Of a DNA stretch of 64,000 nt, positions 17,174 through 23,883 are shown one piece after another. Every line of letters begins with the position of its first letter. Within the stretch, counting starts at the first letter, position 1. Position numbers and translations under genes: made by a program. Under the pieces are notes generated by a model. It was given only the letters and a program-made list of their open reading frames with translations, searched no databases and had not been told where the DNA came from. Source of the stretch: Sphaerotilus uruguayifluvii (GTDB taxonomy: Bacteria > Pseudomonadota > Gammaproteobacteria > Burkholderiales > Burkholderiaceae_C); contig NZ_JABSNM010000003.1 in NCBI RefSeq assembly GCF_013294065.1, forward strand, positions 33,252 to 97,251. Reading direction: 5' to 3'.

Positions 17174-17772
17174 TCAAGCTGGGGGGAAGCCTGCTGGGCG
17201 ACGCACGCCTGACCGACTGGCTCGCGCTGGTCGAGCAGCTCGGCGGCGGGCGGGTGACGCTGGTGTGCGGCGGCGGCACGCTGGCCGACGAGGTGCGCCG
17301 GCTGCAGGCGCGCTGGCAGGTCGACGACCTGACCGCGCACAACATGGCGGTGCTGACGATGGTGCAGAACGCCCACCTGCTGCAGGCGCTGGCGCCGACG
17401 CTGCAGCCCGTCGCGCGCGAGGCCGACATCATGCCGACGCTGCGCCGCGGCGGCGTGGCGCTGTGGATGCCGCTGGACCTGCTGCGCGCCCGCCCCGACC
17501 CCGACACCAGCTGGGACGTCACCAGCGACAGCATCGCGCTGGCCCTGGCCCAGCGCCTGCACGCCGAGCGCCTGGTCGTCGTCAAGTCCTGCGAGATCGA
17601 CGAGCGCCTGACGCTGGACCAGCTCGGCGACCTCGACATCCTCGACCGCCGCTTCGCCACCCTCGCCGCCACCGGCAGCGTGCCGATCGACGTGCTGTGC
17701 CGGTCGCAGGTGGAGGTGCTCAGGGGGGGGTTGCTGGGGGCGTGCGAGGGGGGGAGCCGGCGGTACGGATGA
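17164..17772 (+). CDS. Amino-acid kinase fold protein, MfnE-like
   Basis: A 202-residue amino acid kinase: MWVIKLGGSLLGD (nucleotide loop), VTLVCGGGTLADEVRRLQ, HNMAVLTMVQNAHLL, SWDVTSDSIALALAQRL and LVVVKSCEID. MfnE phosphorylates (5-aminomethylfuran-3-yl)methyl phosphate to the diphosphate used by MfnF, the gene just upstream and overlapping by 10 bp. The last 15 codons are unusually G-rich (runs of 8, 5 and 7 G) and the gene stops only about 45 bp from a transposase remnant, so the native C-terminus may have been altered. Confidence 0.82.
   Translation: MWVIKLGGSLLGDARLTDWLALVEQLGGGRVTLVCGGGTLADEVRRLQARWQVDDLTAHNMAVLTMVQNAHLLQALAPTLQPVAREADIMPTLRRGGVALWMPLDLLRARPDPDTSWDVTSDSIALALAQRLHAERLVVVKSCEIDERLTLDQLGDLDILDRRFATLAATGSVPIDVLCRSQVEVLRGGLLGACEGGSRRYG
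17723..17754 (+). other. G-run cluster, possible G-quadruplex
   Basis: Runs of 8 G (17723-17730), 5 G (17736-17740) and 7 G (17748-17754) within 32 bases on the coding strand of the mfnE-like gene. The first run can supply two tetrad columns, so a four-stranded structure is possible. It is next to the left edge of the foreign island. Confidence 0.4.
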
Positions 17773-17816
17773 ACGGAGTGGACGTGGTCCGCAAGTGCTT
17801 GACGGGGGAGCTTAGG

Positions 17817-18068
17817 CTCGCACTGCTCGTCCGACAGGTTGTACAGCACCTGCAGGAACACCATGCGCACCAGCGCCTCGGTAGGGTATGGCGGGCGTCC
17901 GCCCTTGCTGCGGTCAGCGCGAGGGCAGGCCTTGTCCACCGCCGCAAACATCGCCGCCAGCGTCTGCACGTAGCCCTCCAGCTTGGCCTTGCGCTGCTGC
18001 GCCACGAACAGGTCGTCCGCGGCCTCCTCAGGGAAGAAGCTCGATGGCTTGATGCGGGGCGTGATCAT
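17817..18068 (-). pseudogene. Truncated transposase (IS5/IS1182-like), N-terminal 84 codons
   Basis: Starting at ATG 18068, the frame reads as a DDE transposase N-terminus: SFFPEEAADDLF, AKLEGYVQTLAAMFAAVDKACPR, SKGGRPPYPTEALVRMVFLQVLYNLSDEQCE. This is the conserved N-terminal domain up to the point where family members continue with the 'Y.L.DR.S...F' segment. After residue 84 similarity stops and the frame runs into the mfnE-like gene. No catalytic domain remains, so the element is dead. Confidence 0.82.
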
Positions 18069-18129
18069 GGGGCGCCATCTTGCCGCAATCCTCGGTTCAG
18101 GTGGCGGTCAGGGCTGGTTTCGAGAAGTG

Positions 18130-18275
18130 CCCACAGCGTCAGCCCCCCCCCCGCGCCTTCAGCGCTGCGTTGTAGGCCTTCCAGTTCTCCGTGCGGTACT
18201 TCGTCCGTCGCTTCTTGGCTTTGCTCACGAGCTCCGTCTACGAGCAGCGACGGCGGGCTTTGTGCAACAGAGCCC
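18130..18275 (-). mobile_element. Second IS5-type remnant with terminal repeat-like end
   Basis: From GTG at 18228 on the minus strand a 29-codon frame begins SKAKKRRTKYRTENWKAYNAALKA, the usual start of another IS5-family transposase, and breaks off at a run of ten G followed by TGA. To its right, GGGCT (18255-18259) and AGCCC (18271-18275) bracket TTTGTGCAACAG, which resembles an IS end, followed by three roughly 10-bp direct repeats beginning GAGCC. The rest of 17773-18304 outside the two remnants holds no gene that I can see. Confidence 0.65.
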
Positions 18276-18304
18276 AACGGAGCCCAACAGAGCCGAGAAT
18301 TACC

Positions 18305-20320
18305 CTACAAAGTGCGCGTATCGATCCACTCTACACACGAAGTACGACGATCGACCTCAGCCTTGAGATGTGCGGTTCCCCCTGGACCATCGCCGGACTG
18401 CCCATCCCATAACGCAATGAAATGCAATTTCTCCGGGCCATGCGCCAAGGCACTGTCCAGCAACCACAGGTTGCAGCGCTCGTAGGCATTGATCTTCCCT
18501 GGAGGATCCCCCAGTTCGACTGGCATGAGTCGGATTGGCAAACCCAAGTCCGGCTTCAATGCTAGCCATCGATCTCGCCAGCCTTCCTCACCAGGCACAT
18601 TCAAACTGGGGGCGATCGATTCCTTGACGAATTTCGGCTCATCGAAAGGCAGCAGGACCTGACAACGCACACCACGTGCACGACAGGCCTCCAAGAAGAT
18701 GATATCTCCCCCGGCAGCAGCTTGGCTAAAAGCAAGATCCCCTGAACCTGCACGCCAATGATCCAAGACCGTTGAAATCCGCTCAGCAACCGCAGCAGCC
18801 ATTTTTGGTGGAAAACGGGGCTTCGCTCGATCATTTCGATCCATCATGTGCCCAGTGAAGAGAAAAACCCGATCCGACTGCACTGGCGGAACACATTGTT
18901 TCAGCTCAGAGTCAAGAATATCCCGTGCGATAGCCACTTCATCCGGTCGGAACTGGAGTTCCTGCAATAACTGCACAGTCTGAAGTGATGAATCGATGGC
19001 AAACCAGTCATGATCAGCCGCCGGAACCGCTTTGCACCAAGCCTTGCGCACAATATCCTGATTTTCATGCAGAAGGATGAGTTCAGCACGGGAAGCAAGC
19101 GCCCAATAGTCATCCGACTGAGCAGACAACACACTATCGATAGCATACCGTACGGCGCCGCGCAGATCGGCAAGATCCTGCATTCCTGTCAGCCCTTGAT
19201 CTATATATTCACTCACTTCGGCCTGTTCGACCAGATGACGATGTAAATACATCAGCGTCAGTGCATTTATGCCTGCATAGTGACTGCGCGGATCGATCAG
19301 GAAGCCTCGTCGGTAGATCTTAATCGCACGACCCAGAAGTTCAAGTCCAGCCGTCGCGGTGTCTATCGATGGTGCATTGATATAGCGGCGCCAAGCGGCA
19401 AGCCAGCGCATTTTTTCGAGTCGCCCCAGCAAAGCCCAGCTTTCCGCATCATCCGGATGCTCCGCGACTAGCTCTTCAGCCTCACTGCGAGCCTCGTCCA
19501 TCCGGCCCAAGCGTCCGAGACAGACCAGCCTTTTTTGCTTGACTGCCAGAGCGTCGGGATCGATCTCAAGCGCACGGTCGAACTGTTCCAGTGCCAGCGC
19601 GCATTGATCAAGCGCCAGAAGCGCATTCCCTGCGGCGCAGTGGCCTTCCACAGCCAAGGCCCTCACGGGAGTCTCATCCGCCAGAACCATTACGTCCCCG
19701 GCCAACATCCGGCGGCGCGCCGTTTTCAGCGAATTCATCCAACTGCGATACGTCGCACTGGACTCGTTGTCCGTACCCAGCAGCAGCGATCGCCATTCGG
19801 GCGGCCGCAAATGGGGAAGCAACTGGTAGACGGGACTGACCTTGCGACGGGTCGAACTGTGGCGACTTTCCTTGAGCATTCCGACCAATGCCTCCAGTGT
19901 CGCTTTCAACGTGACAAGATCTGGTCCACCATCATCGGCCAGTCCATATCTCAGCTTCCGGTCTGTGTAGACGTCGAAGGCCTTCGCGGACTCGCCTGAC
20001 GGCAGCGCACCGTAGACCAGTACCACCCCGCGGTCCCGCAGTGCGTGCCGAACACCGAGTTCATACCAGACATTCGGATTGGGAATGGTCAGATCAGCGA
20101 GAACCAGATCGGCAGCTAGCAGTTCCTGGAACATATCAGACCGGATATCACCGGGGCGCCGCTCCTCATCCGCCCGGAAGGCCTCGAAACCCGCACGCTC
20201 CAGCGCAGGTTTCAGCAATTTTTTCCAGACCACATCGAAATCAACCCAAGTCTTCCCATCGGGCCCAGTCTTTTTTCCGAACGGCATTGCAACAAAAGCA
20301 TGGGGACGAATCTGTGACAT
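18305..20320 (-). CDS. TIR-like/DRHyD-TPR-SLOG-like signalling protein
   Basis: A 671-residue protein with three parts. Residues 1-155 form a Rossmann-like nucleotide-hydrolase domain: HAFVAMPFGKK, FRADEERRPGDIRSDMFQELLAADLVLADLTIPNPNVWYELGVRHA, with Glu87 in the position of the catalytic acid of TIR/deoxyribosyltransferase-like enzymes. Residues about 190-460 are TPR-type helices (ALLALDQCALALEQFDRALEIDPDALAVKQKRLVCLGRLGRMDEA) of the TRAFs-binding kind. Residues about 490-671 are SLOG-like: LFTGHMMD, FSQAAAGGDIIFLEACRARGVRCQVLLPF and ALWDGQSGDGPGGTA. Such domain sets are proposed to make or sense nucleotide signals in conflict systems. It follows the patatin gene by 24 bp on the same strand. 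Confidence 0.82.
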   Translation of the reverse strand: MSQIRPHAFVAMPFGKKTGPDGKTWVDFDVVWKKLLKPALERAGFEAFRADEERRPGDIRSDMFQELLAADLVLADLTIPNPNVWYELGVRHALRDRGVVLVYGALPSGESAKAFDVYTDRKLRYGLADDGGPDLVTLKATLEALVGMLKESRHSSTRRKVSPVYQLLPHLRPPEWRSLLLGTDNESSATYRSWMNSLKTARRRMLAGDVMVLADETPVRALAVEGHCAAGNALLALDQCALALEQFDRALEIDPDALAVKQKRLVCLGRLGRMDEARSEAEELVAEHPDDAESWALLGRLEKMRWLAAWRRYINAPSIDTATAGLELLGRAIKIYRRGFLIDPRSHYAGINALTLMYLHRHLVEQAEVSEYIDQGLTGMQDLADLRGAVRYAIDSVLSAQSDDYWALASRAELILLHENQDIVRKAWCKAVPAADHDWFAIDSSLQTVQLLQELQFRPDEVAIARDILDSELKQCVPPVQSDRVFLFTGHMMDRNDRAKPRFPPKMAAAVAERISTVLDHWRAGSGDLAFSQAAAGGDIIFLEACRARGVRCQVLLPFDEPKFVKESIAPSLNVPGEEGWRDRWLALKPDLGLPIRLMPVELGDPPGKINAYERCNLWLLDSALAHGPEKLHFIALWDGQSGDGPGGTAHLKAEVDRRTSCVEWIDTRTL

Positions 20321-20344
20321 GGCCGAATCTCGGTAAATGATGGG

Positions 20345-21535
20345 TCAACCAACGAATCCGCTCAAGTGAGCTGGCAGGACTGACTGTCTGGCATAGGTCT
20401 GTCCCACCAGTTGGATCTGCTCGATGAATTCCACCGAGTCGAGTGCCTGCACCTGTTCAGGGAGAACCTTGTTTTTCAATCCCATGCGGTCCAGACCTGT
20501 CGCGCTGACATCCGGATCGTAGCGCAGATAGGTGAAGAGCTTCGGCACGGTACTGGTTGGAGCCCCAATGACATCTGCGGTCATTGTCTTGACCTCCCGG
20601 TCGATTTCACCGCCAAACCGGCAATTCCCCAATGTGCGGCAGGCCATGTCCCACCCGGCACTGGCAGCGTTCATCAGTGCACCCGGAACGTTTTTCGCGT
20701 TGTCCAGCAACCACATATCCTTGGGTTCCAGATCCGGTCGCGCTTTCGCCGCGCTGCCTGTCCCCACGGAGACAATCAGCATCTTGTCTTCACCCGTGGC
20801 CCAGTTCATGTTGTAAGGTTTTGCCGTAGCCATTTGGAATGCCAGAAAGGCCGGATTGTTGTAGGTAGTCACACCTCCGTCGACGAAGATGAACTTGTAC
20901 TCCTGAGGCTGACCTGGGCAGAAAGTGACGATCTCGGGTGGGAAATAGGTGGGAGCAGCCGTGCTGGCTCGCACAAGTTGCCACAGTGGTAGTTTCAGGT
21001 TGCAGTCTGGTCGAAGCCGCTCGTTGTAGTGTGCATCAGGATTGTTGGTAATCGGCCAAGGTGAATCCGTGCTGTGATTGCGCAGCACCATCATCAACAA
21101 GGTGCGCAGACGCGGATCTCCGAGTTTTTCTGCCATCTCGGGATCCGGGCAAGGCCCCTGCTTATTTAGTGCCTTAGCCAGTTCGTCTTTCAGTTTGAGG
21201 GCCAAGGGCTCGGCCTTGTAGTCGTAGTGCAATCGGTTCAACAGTCCGGCCTTGGTGAACATATCCCGGCCACTGTCGACATAGAAGCGGCGGATCTGTT
21301 CGGTGCTCATGCCCGCGGAAATGCAGGCAGCCACGATGGCGCCCGTGCTCGTGCCGCAAACAAAGTCGAACCAGTCACCCAAAACCAGATCAGGCTTTTG
21401 AGTGAGCGTCCGCAACTCGGTTTCAATCTGCGTCAATATTTCAACGCTGATCAAGCCGAGAATACCTCCACCATCACAGGCGAGGATGCGCTTTGAAAAC
21501 TTCTCCGGGCGAACCGAAAAATTACATTCAGACAT
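20345..21535 (-). CDS. Patatin-like phospholipase, probable effector
   Basis: A 396-residue patatin: oxyanion loop D21GGGILG, nucleophile elbow G61TSTG with Ser63, and the dyad aspartate in VDGGV (Asp219). The core between them is complete (ERLRPDCNLKLPLWQLVRASTAAPTYFPPE). There is no signal peptide and no membrane segment, so it should act from the cytoplasm on membrane lipids, like the CapV-type effectors of CBASS. No cyclase (CD-NTase) gene is visible; the co-directional partner is the TIR-like/TPR/SLOG-like gene. The start is the ATG at 21535, preceded by an AT-rich divergent promoter region. GC content is clearly lower than in the flanks. Confidence 0.87.
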   Translation of the reverse strand: MSECNFSVRPEKFSKRILACDGGGILGLISVEILTQIETELRTLTQKPDLVLGDWFDFVCGTSTGAIVAACISAGMSTEQIRRFYVDSGRDMFTKAGLLNRLHYDYKAEPLALKLKDELAKALNKQGPCPDPEMAEKLGDPRLRTLLMMVLRNHSTDSPWPITNNPDAHYNERLRPDCNLKLPLWQLVRASTAAPTYFPPEIVTFCPGQPQEYKFIFVDGGVTTYNNPAFLAFQMATAKPYNMNWATGEDKMLIVSVGTGSAAKARPDLEPKDMWLLDNAKNVPGALMNAASAGWDMACRTLGNCRFGGEIDREVKTMTADVIGAPTSTVPKLFTYLRYDPDVSATGLDRMGLKNKVLPEQVQALDSVEFIEQIQLVGQTYARQSVLPAHLSGFVG

Positions 21536-21662
21536 TTACGCCTCATTTAAAATCAACAACATCCAACAGGATGAAAATTCATCACCGCACCACATCGACA
21601 ACACAAAAATAACACCCCCAATTCTCATCTTCAAGACAAGCAACACCCTCATAAATCAAAAT

Positions 21663-21676
21663 TTGATCGATATCAA
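21663..21676. promoter_or_regulatory. FNR/CRP-type box between the patatin and TIR genes
   Basis: TTGATcgatATCAA is an exact match to the FNR/ANR consensus TTGAT-N4-ATCAA. It lies in the 186-bp divergent intergenic region, about 46 bp before the first TIR start and 128 bp from the patatin start. The surroundings are AT-rich, which raises the chance of coincidence, but all ten specified bases match. Confidence 0.5.
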
Positions 21677-21721
21677 AATGCATGCAAAAATTTCAGCAAC
21701 AATCAAACAAAGCAACTCACC

Positions 21722-22494
21722 ATGCTAACCATGTCGAAGATATTTATCTGTCACGCATCAGAGGACAAAGAAATTGCAGATGCAATTCATCTCGCACTCA
21801 AATCAGATGAACACGATGTATTTTTTGATGACACATCTTTAAAAGAGACCGCGGACTACAACAACAAAATAATATCAGCAATCAAGGGGTGCGATCTGTT
21901 TATATTTCTAATATCAAAAAACTCCATAAGAAAGGGAAAGTATGCACTGAGCGAGCTGAAAATAGCACAAAAAAAATGGGGGCGCCTAATCATCATGTTC
22001 TACCAATAAATATAGACAACACGCCTCTGGAATCAATCCCACCATATCTAAAAGCAACCACCATACTCAACCCAATAGGAGACATTGTAATTGAAACAAA
22101 AGTAGCGGCAAGCAATCTACTTAAAGGTGGTCGAGCAATAAAAAACATTGCGAAAATAGCTTTTATTGCCACGGCCGCCACGGCCGCCACGGCCGCAACA
22201 TATTTTGCAAACATCAGTGAGATCGAATATAGATTACTTGGCTGCAAGTTTGGCGGTCGCGTCGGTCAAGTGGAAATAGTCAACAACTCCTTATACCCCT
22301 TAGAAATAAAATACTACCACCCAAACAACTACAAAGAGTACATTAGGTTTTTTGTCAATGGACAATCCAGCCACACCGAACAGTTTAATGTCGGAGAAGA
22401 CTGGGGAATAAAAATAGGGAGCAGGCGTGTTCAATGCCTAGCAACCGCATCCGAGTGGAAAGACAAAAAATTTATTGTATTCACAGACAAATAA
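21722..22494 (+). CDS. TIR-domain membrane protein in two overlapping frames (-1 frameshift)
   Basis: Frame one (21722-22009, 95 codons) encodes a TIR domain: SKIFICHASEDKEIADAIH, DVFFDDTSLKETADYNNKI, CDLFIFLISKNSI, ALSELKIAQKKW. It stops early. A frame shifted by -1 (open from 21889 to 22494) supplies the missing end, PINIDNTPLESIPPYLKATTIL, which normally follows directly in TIR proteins, then a membrane segment (FIATAATAATAATYF) and a beta-rich C-terminal domain ending at residue about 257. The switch point is A-AAA-AAA at 21970-21976 in the canonical slippery phase. Alternatives are a one-base loss in the adjacent five G, or a sequencing error. The start may be 21722 or 21731; no good ribosome site is seen. 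Confidence 0.72.
22168..22194 (+). repeat. Three 9-bp GCCACGGCC repeats in the TIR gene
   Basis: Three exact tandem copies of a GC-rich 9-mer inside otherwise AT-rich coding sequence. They encode the Ala-Thr-Ala repeats of the predicted membrane segment. Gain or loss of a unit changes the helix by three residues and keeps the frame. Confidence 0.85.
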
Positions 22495-22525
22495 CTTTAA
22501 TAACCAACACGCCAAAAAATTAGTA

Positions 22526-23239
22526 CTATTCCGAACGTAGCTGCTCACACAAGCTCATACGCCAAGCAAACGACAGCAAAGATTCCACCCTCGCCCCATC
22601 CAACTGTTGCCCCCTCCCCCCCTCACACACCGCCGACCTGAACCCCGCAAAGTCCGCCCCCAGCCGCCGCAGCGTCGGGATCTCCTCCAGGCGCAGCGCG
22701 CCGGCCAGGCCGGCCAGGGCGCCGGTGGCGCGGACGGTGGCGATGAAGTGCTGCAGATCGGCGGCGGGAATGCGGTCGAGCAGCGAGCCGCCGCGCTTGT
22801 CGGCGGTGTCGAGCATGACCGCGGCGAAGCCGCCGGCGGCGGCCAGGCGCAGGCGTGCGGGGTCGATGCCGTCGTCGGCGATCAGCACCGGCACGACCGG
22901 GGTGCCGGTGGCCTTCAGCGTCGCCAGGCGGTCGAGCAGCGCCAAGGCGGCTGGGCCGCGCTCGACGCCGACCTTGACCTGATCGACGCCGGTGGCGGCC
23001 ACCCGCAGCACCCGCTCGGTGATCTCGTCGAGCGCCTCGGCCGGCCAGTCGCCGATGGTGGCGGTCACCGGCGTGGCCGGCGCGTCCCGGCGGATCTGGC
23101 GCAGCAGCGCGGCGACGGTCTCGACCGGCAGGCCGCCGAGCGCGCCGAGCGAGGGCTCCTTCAGGTCGATGAAGTCGACGCCGGCGCGCGCCACCAGCGC
23201 CGCCTCGTGCGCGTCGCGCACGCTCACCAGCACCTTCAT
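22526..23239 (-). CDS. mfnB: (5-formylfuran-3-yl)methyl phosphate synthase
   Basis: A 237-residue TIM barrel: MKVLVSVRDAHEAALVARAGVDFIDLKEPSLGALGG with the Schiff-base lysine in DLKEPS, DQVKVGV with the second active-site Lys, AVMLDTADKRGGSLLD (Asp and Lys), and the closing GLAGALRLEEIPTLRRLG. MfnB condenses two glyceraldehyde 3-phosphates to the furan precursor of methanofuran. The start overlaps the DUF447 stop (ATGA). The C-terminus includes a G-rich stretch (VCEGGRGQQ), and the gene ends where the low-GC island begins. Confidence 0.92.
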   Translation of the reverse strand: MKVLVSVRDAHEAALVARAGVDFIDLKEPSLGALGGLPVETVAALLRQIRRDAPATPVTATIGDWPAEALDEITERVLRVAATGVDQVKVGVERGPAALALLDRLATLKATGTPVVPVLIADDGIDPARLRLAAAGGFAAVMLDTADKRGGSLLDRIPAADLQHFIATVRATGALAGLAGALRLEEIPTLRRLGADFAGFRSAVCEGGRGQQLDGARVESLLSFAWRMSLCEQLRSE

Positions 23240-23883
23240 GCGGTCGCTCCCCGGGCCGTCACCGCGGCCGGACGGGCCACCGGCCGGCGCCGGCGCGCCT
23301 CGACCGCCTCCAGCAGCCAGGACCAGGCCTCGCGCTCCTCGGGGCCGGCGCTTCGGTCGATCGCGACCTGCAGCGCGGCCATCTCCTCGGCGATGCGCTC
23401 GACCGGCAGCAGGTGCAGCCGGCTGACCAGCACCGCGCCCTCGATCACCGCCGCCTGAGCGCGGTTCATGCCGTCGAAGGGCGCGTGCGTCACGTCCTCG
23501 ACCGGGTCGAGCCGGAGGCGCGGTCGCTGCGGATCGTCCTCGACCGCGGCGACCCGCAGCGCGACATGGCGCAGCGCGCAGTCCAGCCGCGCCGGCCACG
23601 GCCCGTGGCCGTCCCCCGCCACCGCGCGGCTCGGCCAGTCGCGCCGGCCGGTCACGCAGCCGGCGAAGACCCGCGCGTCCACCAGCAGGTTCAGCACCGC
23701 GACCCGCTCGCGCAGCAGGTTGTCCAGCGTCGTCGACGGCCGGAAGGGCATCAGCACCGCCTGCAGCGCCCCGCCCGGCCCGCCGGGCTGCCAGCGCACG
23801 CCCATCGGCGCGCTGCGCAGCCGGCCGTCGGCGTCGCGGGTGCAGACCACCGCCTCGTGGATTCTTGCGGAAACAGGGCTCAT
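23236..23883 (-). CDS. DUF447 family flavin-binding-fold protein
   Basis: A 215-residue protein of the DUF447 group found in H4MPT clusters: IHEAVVCTRDADGRLRSAPMGVRW at the start resembles the split-barrel flavin reductase fold, followed by LMPFRPSTTLDNLLRERVAVLNLLVDARVFAGCVTG and the C-terminal helical EGAVLVSRLHLLPVERIAEEMAALQVAIDRS. Function is not established; its conserved company suggests cofactor synthesis or reduction. It is coupled by 4-bp overlaps to mfnB downstream and the DUF6513 gene upstream. Confidence 0.82.
   Translation of the reverse strand: MSPVSARIHEAVVCTRDADGRLRSAPMGVRWQPGGPGGALQAVLMPFRPSTTLDNLLRERVAVLNLLVDARVFAGCVTGRRDWPSRAVAGDGHGPWPARLDCALRHVALRVAAVEDDPQRPRLRLDPVEDVTHAPFDGMNRAQAAVIEGAVLVSRLHLLPVERIAEEMAALQVAIDRSAGPEEREAWSWLLEAVEARRRRPVARPAAVTARGATA

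Larger units (their letters stand above)
17800..22525. mobile_element. IS-flanked, AT-rich defence-like island inside the C1 cluster
   Basis: Between the mfnE-like and mfnB genes, which belong to one pathway, lie two transposase remnants and three conflict-type genes. Base composition drops sharply, most clearly at 21536-22510 where long A and T runs dominate, against very GC-rich flanks. No direct repeats marking an insertion were found. An 11-bp inverted pair (GAGGGGGGGAG at 17746-17756, its complement at 22614-22624) lies just outside the ends but within coding sequence. Confidence 0.65.

Noticed and set aside
18305..21535. Classifying the patatin pair as a standard CBASS operon
   Set aside because: CBASS needs a CD-NTase; none is present, and the partner has TIR-like/TPR/SLOG-like features instead.
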